A DNA stretch of 33,856 nt, taken from contig NZ_JAHFUW010000054.1 in assembly GCF_023264855.1 (NCBI RefSeq), positions 1 to 33,856 of the forward strand, given 5' to 3'. The notes under the pieces are model-generated. The model was not told where the DNA came from. It did not search any database and saw only the letters and a program-made list of their open reading frames with translations. The number at the start of each line of letters is the position of its first letter. The stretch's first letter is position 1. The DNA is from Herbiconiux sp. GTDB taxonomy: Bacteria > Actinomycetota > Actinomycetes > Actinomycetales > Microbacteriaceae. Positions 1 to 8,206 of the stretch are shown here, piece by piece. The position numbers were made by a program, and so were the translations under genes.

Positions 1-381
1 GGCCCCGCGCACGCCGCCGCTGCCGCTGCCGCCGAGCCGCAGCGACCGCGCACCCGCGCCCTCTACAGCCTCGTCTTCAGCACCGGCGAGAGCATCCGGG
101 TGTCGGGCGGCGGGCTCGTGGGCCGCAACCCGGTCGCGGCGCCGGGCGAGCATCCGGAGTACCTGGTGCAGATCGTCGACCCCGCCCGCAGCGTATCGAA
201 GACCCACCTCGAGTTCGGCGTCGACGACGACGGTTTCTGGGTCGCCGATCGGGGTTCGTCCAACGGCACCCGGCTCGTGCCGGACACCGCCGAACCCGTC
301 GACCTGCTTCCCGGAGAGCGCACGCGGGTGCTGCGCGGCGGCCGGGTCGGCCTCGGCGACCAGCACTTCGACCTGCGCTGA
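1..381 (+). CDS. FHA domain protein, C-terminal part (partial)
   Basis: The reading frame is open from the first base of the window and ends with TGA at 379-381, so only the last 126 codons are present. The visible part starts with an Ala/Pro-rich linker and then a forkhead-associated (FHA) domain. The domain shows the hallmark motifs GRNP, the phosphothreonine-contact stretch SVSKTHLEF and DRGSSNGT. FHA domains bind phosphothreonine peptides and in actinobacteria usually read out Ser/Thr kinase signalling. The N-terminal partner domain lies outside the window, so the role cannot be set further. An internal ATG at 100 is unlikely to be the start because the frame is open and FHA-like before it. 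Confidence 0.85.
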   Translation, partial: GPAHAAAAAAAEPQRPRTRALYSLVFSTGESIRVSGGGLVGRNPVAAPGEHPEYLVQIVDPARSVSKTHLEFGVDDDGFWVADRGSSNGTRLVPDTAEPVDLLPGERTRVLRGGRVGLGDQHFDLR

Positions 382-555
382 CGCGCCTTTTCGGCCTGAC
401 GGACGAAATCGTGGGTGCAGTCCGCCAAACGTCACCGATTTCGTAAAGTTTGTGTTTCGAACAGATGTTTTTCGTCGTCCTCGCTGTCTGAGACGGCTGT
501 CGCTGTGCCAGGATCGGTGCTACTCGTAGACCCTCCCTTGGAAAGCGTGACGACC
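382..555. promoter_or_regulatory. Leader and promoter region of the pot operon with an inverted repeat
   Basis: This 174-base gap lies between the FHA gene and potD. It holds a perfect 9-base inverted repeat, ACGAAATCG at 403-411 and CGATTTCGT at 436-444, with a 24-base loop. The left arm is part of a 13-mer (CGAAATCGTGGGT, 404-416) that recurs exactly at 7224-7236 in the gabT leader. The repeat could be a weak terminator of the FHA gene or an operator for the pot operon; the shared copy favours an operator. I could not place a convincing -35/-10 pair, although AT-rich sequence at 443-475 is a candidate. Confidence 0.45.
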
Positions 556-1782
556 ATGGCGTTGAAACCCCCCACCGACCCGATGATCCTCCAGGCGATC
601 CGGCACTCGCAGGCCCTGCAGCGTGCCAGGGCGCTCTCGCTCTCGCGGCGCGGCTTCCTCGGTGCCGCCGGCTTCGGCGCCACGGCCCTGGCCCTGGCCG
701 CCTGTTCCACCGGTGACAAGAAGGAGCTCACCCCGGCGAAAGACGTCTCGGCCACGGAGAAGACCCTGGTGTGGGACAACTGGCCCGCGTACATGGACGA
801 GGACGACGACGGCAACTACCCGACCCTGATCGGCTTCCAGGACGAATCCGGCATCGAGGTCACCTACAACGTCGCCGTCGACGACAACAACACCTACTAC
901 GCCAAGGTGAAGGACCAGCTGGCGCTCGGTCAAGACATCGGCGCCGACACGGTCTGCCTCACCGACTGGATGGTCGCCCGCCTCGTGCGCAACGGCTACG
1001 TGCAGTCGCTGGACCACGCGAACATCCCGAACATCGCCAACCTCAGCGACTCCTTCGCGAACCCCGACTTCGACAAGGGCCGCCAGCTCTCGCTGCCGTG
1101 GCAGGGCGGGTTCGCCGGCATCTGCTGGAACAAGGAGAAGGTGCCGAACGGCCTCGCGAGCGTCGACGACCTCTGGGACACCGCGCTCAAGGGGCGGGTC
1201 GGCGTGCTCAGCGAGATGCGCGACACCATGGGGCTGATCATGCTCAGCCAGGGCACCGACATCACGGGCGAGTGGGGCGACGACGAATACGCCAACGCGA
1301 TGGACGCCTTCACCGAGCAGGTGGAGAACGGCCAGATCCGCAACATCAAGGGCAACGGATACCTCAACGACCTGCAGAGCGAAGACACCTACGCGGCCAT
1401 CTGCTGGTCGGGCGACATCACCTCGCTGAACGCCACGGCGGGCGACAAGTGGGAGTTCGCGATCCCGGATGCCGGCGGCACGCTCTGGAACGACACCTTC
1501 GTCGTGCCCATGGGCTCGGCCCACAAGGCCAACGCCGAAGCGGTGATGAACTACTACTACGAGCCGGAGGTGGCCGCCGAGCTGGCCGCCTGGGTCAACT
1601 ACGTCACGCCGGTGAACGGGGCCAAGGAGGCGATGGACGCCATCGACCCCGAGCTCGCCTCGAACCAGCTGATCTTCCCCGACGAGTCCACGCTCGAGAC
1701 GGTGCACGTGTTCCGCACGCTCACCCCGCAGGAGGAGAACGACTACCAGGCCCAGTTCCAGAAGGTGCTGCTGGGCAGCTGA
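556..1782 (+). CDS. potD: Polyamine (spermidine/putrescine) ABC transporter substrate-binding lipoprotein
   Basis: The 408-residue product begins with a twin-arginine signal (SRRGFLGAA, Arg31-Arg32), a hydrophobic core and a lipobox LALAAC with Cys50, so it is likely Tat-exported and lipid-anchored on the outer face of the membrane. The rest has the PotD/PotF-type type II binding-protein pattern (VWDNWPAYM, LPWQGGFAGICWNKEKVP, AAICWSGD). It should capture putrescine or spermidine and hand it to PotBC. The ATG at 556 is chosen because the signal peptide follows it directly; the longer frame from 415 would add 47 residues ahead of the signal. It is the first gene of a four-gene operon and its TGA shares one base with the potA ATG. 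Substrate choice within the polyamines is inferred from family and neighbours. Confidence 0.88.
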   Translation: MALKPPTDPMILQAIRHSQALQRARALSLSRRGFLGAAGFGATALALAACSTGDKKELTPAKDVSATEKTLVWDNWPAYMDEDDDGNYPTLIGFQDESGIEVTYNVAVDDNNTYYAKVKDQLALGQDIGADTVCLTDWMVARLVRNGYVQSLDHANIPNIANLSDSFANPDFDKGRQLSLPWQGGFAGICWNKEKVPNGLASVDDLWDTALKGRVGVLSEMRDTMGLIMLSQGTDITGEWGDDEYANAMDAFTEQVENGQIRNIKGNGYLNDLQSEDTYAAICWSGDITSLNATAGDKWEFAIPDAGGTLWNDTFVVPMGSAHKANAEAVMNYYYEPEVAAELAAWVNYVTPVNGAKEAMDAIDPELASNQLIFPDESTLETVHVFRTLTPQEENDYQAQFQKVLLGS

Positions 1783-2981
1783 TGGCCATCGCATCCTTCG
1801 CCGAGAGCGGCGCAGACCTCCAGCTCACCGGCATCACCAAGCGGTTCCCGGGCTTCACCGCCATCGAGGAGCTCGATCTCACGATCCCCGCCGGCTCGTT
1901 CTTCGCCCTGCTCGGCCCGTCCGGCTGCGGCAAGACCACCACGCTGCGACTCGTCGCGGGGCTCGAGGAGCCCACCGCGGGCCAGATCCTGATCGGCGGC
2001 AAAGACGTCACCTCCACGAAGCCGTTCCAGCGGCCCGTGAACACGGTGTTCCAGTCGTACGCGCTGTTCCCGCACATGACGATCCTCGAGAACGTCGCGT
2101 TCGGGCTGCGCCGTCGCAAGCTCGGCGACCCCGTCGGCAAGGCGCACGAGGCGCTGAAGCTGGTCGAGCTCGACCACCTGGCCTCGCGCCGGCCGGCGCA
2201 GCTCTCCGGCGGCCAGCAGCAGCGCGTCGCCCTGGCGCGCGCGATCGTGAACCGGCCGGCACTGCTGCTGCTCGACGAGCCGCTCGGCGCGCTCGACCTG
2301 AAGCTCCGCCGCCAGATGCAGCTCGAACTGAAGACCATCCAGACCGAGGTGGGCCTCACCTTCCTGCACGTCACGCACGACCAGGAGGAGGCCATGACCA
2401 TGGCCGACACCGTCGCGGTGATGAACAAGGGCAAGATCGAGCAGATGGGCGCCCCCGAAGAGCTCTACGAGCTGCCGCGCACGGCCTTCGTGGCCAACTT
2501 CCTCGGGCAGTCGAACCTGTTCACCGGCGAGGTCGTCGCATCCGGACCCGACCACATCGCGGTCGACGTGGCCGGCGTGCCGATCGTGGTGCCGCGCACC
2601 CGCGCCCAGCGCCACGCCGGCGAGATCGCCATCGGCGTACGGCCCGAGAAGGTGTCGCTGCTCACCTCGGCACCCTTACCCGAGTCCGGCCGCAACGTGC
2701 TCGGCCCCGGCCGGGTGACGGATGTCTCGTTCAGCGGTGTCAGCACCCAGTATCTGGTCGACGTGCCTGGCGTGGGCGAGCTGGTGGTGTTCGCGCAGAA
2801 CATGGTGTTCGGGCCCGTCGTGCAGGTGGGGGCTTCGGTCTGGATCTCCTGGAACGCCGATCACGGCTTCGGCCTCGACGACGATCCGGGGGTCGTACCG
2901 CGTTTCGTGCCCGACGCCTCCACGGAGTCGATCGCGATCCAGCGGCGGATCGCGCTCGAAGAAGAGCTCGAGCAGGCCTAG
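1782..2981 (+). CDS. potA: Polyamine ABC transporter ATP-binding protein
   Basis: The 399-residue cytosolic ATPase of the PotABCD importer drives polyamine uptake. Visible motifs are Walker A GPSGCGKTT (residues 45-53), a Q-loop (Gln91), signature LSGGQQQR (141-148), Walker B LLLLDEP with Glu166, and the H-loop His199. A C-terminal TOBE-like regulatory part follows from about residue 240, as in PotA and other MalK-like subunits. The start is the ATG at 1782, which overlaps the last base of the potD stop (TGATG), pointing to translational coupling. A longer frame reaching back to 771 is out-of-frame read-through of potD and was discarded. The stop TAG is followed after 9 bases by potB. Confidence 0.92.
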   Translation: MAIASFAESGADLQLTGITKRFPGFTAIEELDLTIPAGSFFALLGPSGCGKTTTLRLVAGLEEPTAGQILIGGKDVTSTKPFQRPVNTVFQSYALFPHMTILENVAFGLRRRKLGDPVGKAHEALKLVELDHLASRRPAQLSGGQQQRVALARAIVNRPALLLLDEPLGALDLKLRRQMQLELKTIQTEVGLTFLHVTHDQEEAMTMADTVAVMNKGKIEQMGAPEELYELPRTAFVANFLGQSNLFTGEVVASGPDHIAVDVAGVPIVVPRTRAQRHAGEIAIGVRPEKVSLLTSAPLPESGRNVLGPGRVTDVSFSGVSTQYLVDVPGVGELVVFAQNMVFGPVVQVGASVWISWNADHGFGLDDDPGVVPRFVPDASTESIAIQRRIALEEELEQA

Positions 2982-2990
2982 GCGCATCCG

Positions 2991-3902
2991 ATGGCCTTCA
3001 CCGCATTCGCCTCCCAGGCGACCGTCGAACAGGCGCCGCGCAAGCGCAGCTGGATCGCACTCGTGCTGCTGTTGCCCGGCATCGCGTACCTGGTGCTGTT
3101 CTTTCTGGCGCCGCTGATCTCGCTGATCATCACCTCCTTCCAGCAGCCGGTGCTCGACGGTGACATCGGCGAATACACCGCCGGGTTCCAGTGGCAGAAC
3201 TACACCGACGCCCTGGGGGAGTACTGGCCGCTCGTGCTGCGCTCCTTCGGGTTCGCGCTGATCGCCACGGTGCTGGCGCTGGCCGTCAGCTATCCGATCG
3301 CCTACTTCATCGGGGTGAAGGCCCGGCGCTTTCCGCTGCTGCAGAGCCTGATGCTCACCCTGGTGATCGCGCCGTTCTTCATCAGCTTCCTGCTGCGCAC
3401 GCTGGCCTGGAAACAGATCATGTCGGACGAGGGGCCGATCGTGCAGTTCTTGAAGACGATCGCCATCCTGCCCTCCGACGGCCACCTCACCGGCACGGCG
3501 TTCTCGGTGATCTTCGGCCTCACCTACAACTTCATCCCGTTCATGACGCTGCCGCTCTACGCCACCCTCGAGCGACTCGACACGCGGTACCTCGAGGCCG
3601 GCGCCGACCTCTACGCGAGCCCGTTCACGGTGTTCCGCAAGGTCACCGTGCCGCTGTCGATGCCGGGCATCATCTCGGGAACGTTGCTGACCTTCATCCC
3701 GGCGGCCGGCGACTACATCAACGCCAGCCGCGACTTCCTCGGATCCTCCTCCACCGCGATGGTCGGCAACGCGATCGAGGCGAACTTCCTGGTGCTGCAG
3801 AACTATCCGATCGCGGCGGCGCTGTCGATCGTGCTGATGGCCGTGATCCTGATCATCGTGGGGCTGTACGTGCGGCGGGCCGGAACGGAGGACCTCGTAT
3901 GA
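2991..3902 (+). CDS. potB: Polyamine ABC transporter permease, first subunit
   Basis: The 303-residue integral membrane protein has six likely transmembrane segments after a short polar N-terminus, starting with a strong one at about residues 22-48. It carries the binding-protein-dependent permease EAA-type loop around EAGADLYASPFTVFRKVTVP, which contacts the ATPase. It pairs with PotC to form the channel. It starts 9 bases after potA, and its TGA overlaps the potC ATG in an ATGA arrangement at 3899-3902. The short C-terminal charged tail is normal for the family. Confidence 0.88.
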   Translation: MAFTAFASQATVEQAPRKRSWIALVLLLPGIAYLVLFFLAPLISLIITSFQQPVLDGDIGEYTAGFQWQNYTDALGEYWPLVLRSFGFALIATVLALAVSYPIAYFIGVKARRFPLLQSLMLTLVIAPFFISFLLRTLAWKQIMSDEGPIVQFLKTIAILPSDGHLTGTAFSVIFGLTYNFIPFMTLPLYATLERLDTRYLEAGADLYASPFTVFRKVTVPLSMPGIISGTLLTFIPAAGDYINASRDFLGSSSTAMVGNAIEANFLVLQNYPIAAALSIVLMAVILIIVGLYVRRAGTEDLV

Positions 3903-4699
3903 AGTTCGGCAAGGGCCTCGGGCTCGGCATCTACACGGTGCTGGCGCTGCTGTTCCTGCTCATCCCGATCGCGTACACCTTCGTGTTCTCGTTCAACGAC
4001 GCGGGCAAGCTCAACATCGCCTGGCAGGGCTTCACCTTCGACAAATGGCTCACGGTGTGCAGCACGGCCGGGCTCTGCGAGGCCTTCGGTAACAGCATCC
4101 TGGTGGGTCTGGTTTCCACCGTGCTGGCGACCGCGCTCGGCACCCTGATCGCCATCGCCCTGGTGCGCTACCGGTTCCGGGCGCGATCGTCGATCAGCCT
4201 GCTGCTGTTCCTGCCGATGGCCACACCCGAGGTGGTGCTCGGTGCGGGACTCGCGGCGCAGTTCTTGACGCTCGGCACCGAGAAGGGGCTGCTGACGATC
4301 ATCCTGGCGCACACGATGTTCTGCATCAGCTTCGTGGTGGTGACAGTGAAGGCGCGGGTCGCGTCGCTCGATCCGGCGCTGGAGGAGGCAGGCCGCGACC
4401 TCTACGGCTCGCCCGGCCAGGTGTTCTGGCGCATCACCTTCCCGCTGCTGATGCCGGGCATCGCGGCGGCCGCGCTGCTGTCGTTCGCGCTCTCGTTCGA
4501 CGACTTCATCATCACGAACTTCAACTCCGGCTCGGTCGACACCTTCCCGAAGTTCATCTACATCGCTGCGGCGCGTGGCATCCCGGCCCAGGTGAACGTG
4601 ATCGCCTCGGCGGTGTTCCTGCTCGCGATCGTGCTGGTGATCGTGGTGCAGGTCTCCCGCGCGGCGCGCGCGAAGCGCCTCGCCCGCCAGCTCGGCTGA
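3899..4699 (+). CDS. potC: Polyamine ABC transporter permease, second subunit
   Basis: The 266-residue permease is the partner of PotB. It shows about six transmembrane segments and the EAA loop EEAGRDLYGSPGQVFWRITFP, followed by the SFDDFIITNF stretch typical of PotC-type subunits. The start codon ATG at 3899 overlaps the potB stop (ATGA), so translation is probably coupled. A frame reaching back to 3191 is a shadow of potB. It is the last gene of the operon; a compact hairpin at 4717-4732 lies just behind its TGA. Confidence 0.88.
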   Translation: MKFGKGLGLGIYTVLALLFLLIPIAYTFVFSFNDAGKLNIAWQGFTFDKWLTVCSTAGLCEAFGNSILVGLVSTVLATALGTLIAIALVRYRFRARSSISLLLFLPMATPEVVLGAGLAAQFLTLGTEKGLLTIILAHTMFCISFVVVTVKARVASLDPALEEAGRDLYGSPGQVFWRITFPLLMPGIAAAALLSFALSFDDFIITNFNSGSVDTFPKFIYIAAARGIPAQVNVIASAVFLLAIVLVIVVQVSRAARAKRLARQLG

Positions 4700-4716
4700 G
4701 GTCTCACTGCTTCCGC

Positions 4717-4732
4717 GACTCCGCGAGGAGTC
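4717..4732. terminator. Short hairpin between convergent potC and asparaginase genes
   Basis: GACTCC and GGAGTC form a perfect 6-bp stem closed by a GCGA (GNRA-type) tetraloop. It starts 17 bases after the potC stop and touches the asparaginase stop codon (4731-4733) from the other side. It could end transcription in both directions. No T-tract follows, as is common for high-GC actinobacterial hairpins. Confidence 0.5.
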
Positions 4733-5723
4733 AGAGGGTGGGGGAGACGCGGATGGTGCCGACGGGGGCGGCGGCGCCGTGGATCGTGAGGTCGAGGTCG
4801 GCGGTCATTCCGCCGACCTCGACAGCGGTGAGCGCGCCGGTGCGCGCGAGCAGCGTGAGGGCCACGAGGGTGGCTGCGCGCAACGAGCCGTCGAGCATCT
4901 TCAGGGCCACGGAGGACCCGTCGGGGGTGGCCATCACCATCACGCCCTCGGCGCCGAGCTTCGCCACCACGCCCAGGCGGTCGATCACGACGGTGTTCGC
5001 CCGGCCGGGGCCGTCGATCGCCCAGCCGTTCGCCAGGATGCTGTCGGTGAGCTGCTTCGCCGGGCCATCCGTGGCACGGCGGATGCGGCCGACGCCGCGG
5101 GCCAGGGCCACGAGCGACATCGCGTGCACGGGGGCGCCGCATCCGTCGACCCCGGAGTGCACCACGGGCTCACCGGTCTCGCGCTCGACGACAGCCAGGA
5201 TGCGCTGCTGCAGCGGGTGCCCCGGCTCGAGGTAGCTCGTGGTGTCCCAGCCGTTCTGCACACAGGCGAGCAGCATCGCGGCGTGCTTTCCCGAACAATT
5301 CATCAGGATGCGTTCCTTGTGCCCGTGAGCCCGGATGATGCCGTCACGCGCCGCCGAGTCGCCTGGCCAGTCGGGCGGGCAGCCCAGAGCATCCTCACCG
5401 AGTCCAGCGCGAGCGAGGATCGAGCGCACGACCTCGATGTGCGCCGGCGTCGCCGCATGACTCGCCGTGGCCAGCACGGTCTGCACGGGGTCGAGCTCGA
5501 CGCCCGACTCGAGCACGGCCAGCGCCTGGAACGGCTTCATGCACGATCGCGGATACACCGGCAGCTCGGGCGACCCGACGCTCAGCGCCACCTCGCCCGT
5601 CGCATCCAGCACCACGGCCGACCCGATGTGCCGCGATTCCACGAACCCGCTGCGCTCCACCACCGCGAGCTCCACCGACTGGTCGATCCGGGCCGTGCCC
5701 GTCTCGTGCTGCTGGTCCGTCAT
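4731..5723 (-). CDS. L-asparaginase, Asparaginase_II (rhizobial ReAV-like) family
   Basis: The 330-residue protein belongs to the Asparaginase_II family, which hydrolyses L-asparagine to aspartate and ammonia and is unrelated to the E. coli AnsA/AnsB fold. The features known from the rhizobial enzyme ReAV can be recognised: an SxxK motif (Ser60-Cys-Met-Lys63), Ser88 in ATASHA, the CSGKH motif (Cys143, Lys146) and Cys195 in GVDGCGAPVH. These correspond to the Ser-Lys catalytic pairs and the zinc ligands. The ATG at 5723 is preceded by a clear ribosome site (AGAGAGGT). It lies downstream of gabT on the same strand but is separated from it by a 70-bp palindrome, so it may have its own transcript. 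No signal peptide is visible, so it should be cytosolic. Confidence 0.85.
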   Translation of the reverse strand: MTDQQHETGTARIDQSVELAVVERSGFVESRHIGSAVVLDATGEVALSVGSPELPVYPRSCMKPFQALAVLESGVELDPVQTVLATASHAATPAHIEVVRSILARAGLGEDALGCPPDWPGDSAARDGIIRAHGHKERILMNCSGKHAAMLLACVQNGWDTTSYLEPGHPLQQRILAVVERETGEPVVHSGVDGCGAPVHAMSLVALARGVGRIRRATDGPAKQLTDSILANGWAIDGPGRANTVVIDRLGVVAKLGAEGVMVMATPDGSSVALKMLDGSLRAATLVALTLLARTGALTAVEVGGMTADLDLTIHGAAAPVGTIRVSPTL

Positions 5724-5744
5724 GGGCGACCTCTCTCGAAGAAA

Positions 5745-5814
5745 CTCCTCGCGACCCGTCGATTTCCGCCCTGAGAATCGATTTTCAGGGCCCGAAGTGA
5801 CGGGTCGCGAGGAG
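5745..5814. terminator. 70-bp imperfect palindrome between gabT and the asparaginase gene
   Basis: The whole segment is symmetric about 5779/5780. The outer 16 bases (5745-5760) pair perfectly with 5799-5814, then comes a partly mismatched section, then 11 positions to the exact centre with one mismatch. In all 29 of 35 positions pair. It begins 29 bases behind the gabT stop, the place of a terminator, and no T-tract follows. It could also be a protein-binding palindrome or a remnant of a small mobile element. Confidence 0.55.
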
Positions 5815-5842
5815 GGGGTGGGGCGTGCGTATGAGGGGCGGG

Positions 5843-7216
5843 CTACGCCTCGAGGGACGCGAAGGCCTCGTCGATGACCGTGAGGGCGTCGCGCAGGAGC
5901 TCGTCGGAGATCGCGAGGCTCGGCAGGAAGCGCAGGACGTTGCCGTAGGTGCCGGCCGTGAGGGCGAGCACGCCGTGCTGCGCCGCGTATGCGACGATCG
6001 TGTTCACCGCGGCGGCGTTCGGCACCTTCGTGGTGGCACCCGTGCCGGCCTCGACCAGCTCGATCGCCACCATCGCTCCGATGCCGCGCACCTCGCCGAT
6101 GATGTCGTACTTCTCCTGCAGGGCCAGCAGCCCCGCGGTGAGCACGCCTTCGATGCGGGTGGCCTCGGCCAGCAGCGAGGCCGACTCGATCTGCTCGAAC
6201 ACGGCGATCGCGGCGGCCGCGGCCACCGGGTTCCCACCGAAGGTGCCGCCGAGCCCGCCGGGCTGCGCGGAATCCATGATCTCGGCCCGGCCCGTCACAC
6301 CGGCCAGCGGCAGACCGCCCGCGATGCCCTTGGCCGACAGCACCATGTCGGGAACGAGCCCGAAGTGCTCGCTGGCGAAGTAGGCGCCGGTGCGGGCCAT
6401 GCCGCTCTGGATCTCGTCGGCGATGAACACGATGCCGTTCTCGGTGCACCACTCCTGCAGCGCAGGCAAGAACCCGGGAGCCGGCACGACGAAACCGCCC
6501 TCGCCCTGGATCGGTTCCACCACGAGGCAGGCCAGGTCGGATGCTCCGACCGTCTTCTCGAGGTACGCGATGGTGCGCGCGGCCGCCTCGGCACCCGAGA
6601 GACCGTCGTGGTACGGGTACGAGTTCGGAGCGCGGTACACGTCGCCGGCGAACGGGCCGAAGCCGGTCGAGTAGGGCGAGGCCTTGAAGTTCATCGCCAT
6701 CGTGAGGTTGGTGCGGCCGTGGTACGCGTGCTCGAGCACCGCGACGCCGTAACGGCCGGTGAACTTGCGGGCGATCTTGACGCCGTTCTCCACGGCCTCG
6801 GCGCCCGAGTTCACCAGCACGGTGCGCTTGGTGAAGTCGCCGGGGGTGTGCTCGGCGAGCAGCTCGGCCACCCGCACGTACTCCTCGTACGGCGTGATGG
6901 TGAACAGGGTGTGCGTGACATCCTGCAGCTGCGATGTCGCGGCGGCGACGACGGCGGCGTCGGTGTGCCCGATGGTGGTGACGCCGATGCCGGCGCCGAG
7001 GTCGATGAACTGGTTGCCGTCGACGTCGACCAGGATGGCCCCGTTGGCCTTGGCGATGTACACGGGAAGCGCGCTGGAGACCCCGGGCGGCACGACGGCG
7101 AGGCGTCGGCGGTGCAGCTCTTCGGACTTCGGACCGGGGATCGCGGTGACGACCCTCCGCTCCTGGGGAACCCCGTAGGTCGCTGCGTCGGCCGGTGCGT
7201 CGATGGTGTCAGTCAT
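5843..7216 (-). CDS. gabT: 4-aminobutyrate aminotransferase (GABA transaminase)
   Basis: The 457-residue class III PLP-dependent aminotransferase moves the amino group of GABA to 2-oxoglutarate, giving succinate semialdehyde and glutamate. Visible are the cofactor-phosphate motif [10 protein letters not shown] (about 136-145), AYHGRT, the Asp267 of FIADEIQSG that contacts the pyridine nitrogen, and the Schiff-base Lys296 in SAKGIAGG. Length is normal for GabT. The ATG at 7216 has a ribosome site GGAGAG just upstream. The neighbouring polyamine importer fits the route putrescine to GABA to succinate semialdehyde, although no puo, puu or succinate-semialdehyde dehydrogenase gene is inside the window. 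Related ornithine or diaminobutyrate transaminases look similar, but the sequence reads best as GabT. Confidence 0.88.
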   Translation of the reverse strand: MTDTIDAPADAATYGVPQERRVVTAIPGPKSEELHRRRLAVVPPGVSSALPVYIAKANGAILVDVDGNQFIDLGAGIGVTTIGHTDAAVVAAATSQLQDVTHTLFTITPYEEYVRVAELLAEHTPGDFTKRTVLVNSGAEAVENGVKIARKFTGRYGVAVLEHAYHGRTNLTMAMNFKASPYSTGFGPFAGDVYRAPNSYPYHDGLSGAEAAARTIAYLEKTVGASDLACLVVEPIQGEGGFVVPAPGFLPALQEWCTENGIVFIADEIQSGMARTGAYFASEHFGLVPDMVLSAKGIAGGLPLAGVTGRAEIMDSAQPGGLGGTFGGNPVAAAAAIAVFEQIESASLLAEATRIEGVLTAGLLALQEKYDIIGEVRGIGAMVAIELVEAGTGATTKVPNAAAVNTIVAYAAQHGVLALTAGTYGNVLRFLPSLAISDELLRDALTVIDEAFASLEA

Positions 7217-7223
7217 AGCTCTC

Positions 7224-7248
7224 CGAAATCGTGGGTCCTTCGAGTTTA
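7224..7248 (-). promoter_or_regulatory. gabT promoter -10 and adjoining shared 13-mer
   Basis: On the minus strand TAAACT (7248-7243) is a good -10 element, which would put the transcript start near 7236. Directly from there to 7224 lies the reverse complement of CGAAATCGTGGGT, identical to 404-416 upstream of the pot operon. The element would therefore sit at about +1 to +13 of the gabT mRNA, a typical operator position. Promoter placement is by eye. Confidence 0.45.
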
Positions 7249-7272
7249 GGCCAGCCCCGCTGAGCGCCGGGT

Positions 7273-7278
7273 TAGCAT
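7273..7278 (+). promoter_or_regulatory. -10 element of the osmC-like gene (leaderless)
   Basis: TAGCAT ends exactly 6 bases before the GTG start at 7285, so the transcript start should coincide with the start codon. No ribosome site is visible upstream of the GTG. Confidence 0.55.
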
Positions 7279-7284
7279 GGCCGG

Positions 7285-7755
7285 GTGAATCATGAGCATC
7301 ACTACAGCGTGGATGTCGCCTGGCTTGGCAATCGCGGAACGGGCACCAGCGGCTACCGGGCGTACGGGCGGCAGAGCGCGGTGACGGCCGCAGGCAAGCA
7401 TCCGATCGATGCCTCGGCCGACCGCACCTTCCACGGCGACGCCGACCGCTGGAACCCCGAAGAGCTGCTGCTGGCCGCGCTCAGCGAGTGCCACATGCTC
7501 TCGTTCCTGCACGTCGCCGTGCAACACGGCGTGGTGGTCACCGACTACACGGATTCCGCGACCGGCACGATGGTGCAGGAGGGCGACGGGGGCCACTTCA
7601 CGAGCGCCGTGCTGCGGCCGGTGGTGACGGTGGCCGCGCCCGTGGACGACGAGCTGTTCACCCGGATGCACCACGAGGCCGCGGGGAAGTGCTTCATCGC
7701 GAACTCGGTGAACTTCCCGGTGACGCACGAACCTCGTGCCGTCGTCGGCGGCTGA
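7285..7755 (+). CDS. OsmC family peroxiredoxin-like protein
   Basis: The 156-residue protein has the OsmC/Ohr fold pattern. The two conserved cysteines are Cys69 in LLLAALSECHMLSFLH and Cys136 in AAGKCFIANSV. In the family they form the peroxidatic and resolving pair that reduces organic hydroperoxides with thiol help. The protein is probably cytosolic. The GTG at 7285 is chosen because it is the only start codon in frame near the N-terminus and because a TAGCAT -10 lies 6 bases upstream. It is divergent from gabT across a 68-bp promoter region. Its 3' end overlaps the next frame (7736) by 20 bases. Confidence 0.85.
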   Translation: MNHEHHYSVDVAWLGNRGTGTSGYRAYGRQSAVTAAGKHPIDASADRTFHGDADRWNPEELLLAALSECHMLSFLHVAVQHGVVVTDYTDSATGTMVQEGDGGHFTSAVLRPVVTVAAPVDDELFTRMHHEAAGKCFIANSVNFPVTHEPRAVVGG

Positions 7756-8206
7756 GGGCGAACCGCTCGCCGAGCTGTTCGTGACGCCGCGCACCCTGCG
7801 CGGAACCCTCGGCGAGGCCTTCGTGCGCACGTGCGTGCAGCTGTTCGAGCGCGACCACGGCCCGGACAGCGGATGCTTCACGGCTAGTGCGCGCACCGTC
7901 GAACTGACCGTCGTGGCCGTGAGCGCCTCCGGCCCCGTGGCGGTCGCGGCCGGCATCGCCGACCCGGCGTTCTCCGGCGCGGGCCGGGGAGCCGCCGGGG
8001 GAGCGGGAGCGGGAGCCCGGCTTCCCGCGACGCCGCCAGGCCCGGGCGGCGGCATCGACGTCGACGCGCTGCCCGGGATCGGAGGTCTCCGCGGACCCGA
8101 CGGCGTCGACCTCCGCCGATGGGCGAGCGTGCGGATGCTCGACCCGGGTCAGGAGGGTCAGCCGGTCGAGCCGGCACGGCTCCGCATTCGCGTGGTCACA
8201 CCGTAG
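7736..8206 (+). CDS. Hypothetical protein, unrecognised
   Basis: A 156-codon frame begins with a GTG inside the last codons of the osmC-like gene and ends 11 bases past the stop of the convergent GH76 gene. I do not recognise a family. The first 75 residues look like a folded domain (FVTPRTLRGTLGEAFVRTCV, then ELTVVAVSASG). The middle is a Gly/Ala/Pro-rich stretch and the last 40 residues are again mixed. Third codon positions are nearly all G or C, in line with real genes here, but no ribosome site is seen and translation would depend on coupling to the upstream gene. If it is not a gene, 7756-8195 is a 440-base stretch with nothing else I can name. Confidence 0.45.
   Translation: MPSSAAEGEPLAELFVTPRTLRGTLGEAFVRTCVQLFERDHGPDSGCFTASARTVELTVVAVSASGPVAVAAGIADPAFSGAGRGAAGGAGAGARLPATPPGPGGGIDVDALPGIGGLRGPDGVDLRRWASVRMLDPGQEGQPVEPARLRIRVVTP

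Noticed and set aside
771-1781. N-terminal extension of the potA frame
   Set aside because: The first 337 codons are out-of-frame potD with Arg-rich, non-globular translation; the ABC ATPase starts at the ATG at 1782.
520-1794. Long open frame on the minus strand across potD (424 codons)
   Set aside because: It is the antisense shadow of a clear PotD gene in high-GC DNA; its translation is Val/Arg/His-rich and shows no domain.
2676-3485. Minus-strand open frame opposite potA and potB
   Set aside because: Its translation is Gln/His/Arg-rich with no domain, and it lies fully opposite two well-supported transporter genes.
5825-7249. 474-codon plus-strand frame opposite gabT
   Set aside because: GabT on the other strand has all catalytic residues; the plus frame has the repetitive composition of an antisense shadow.
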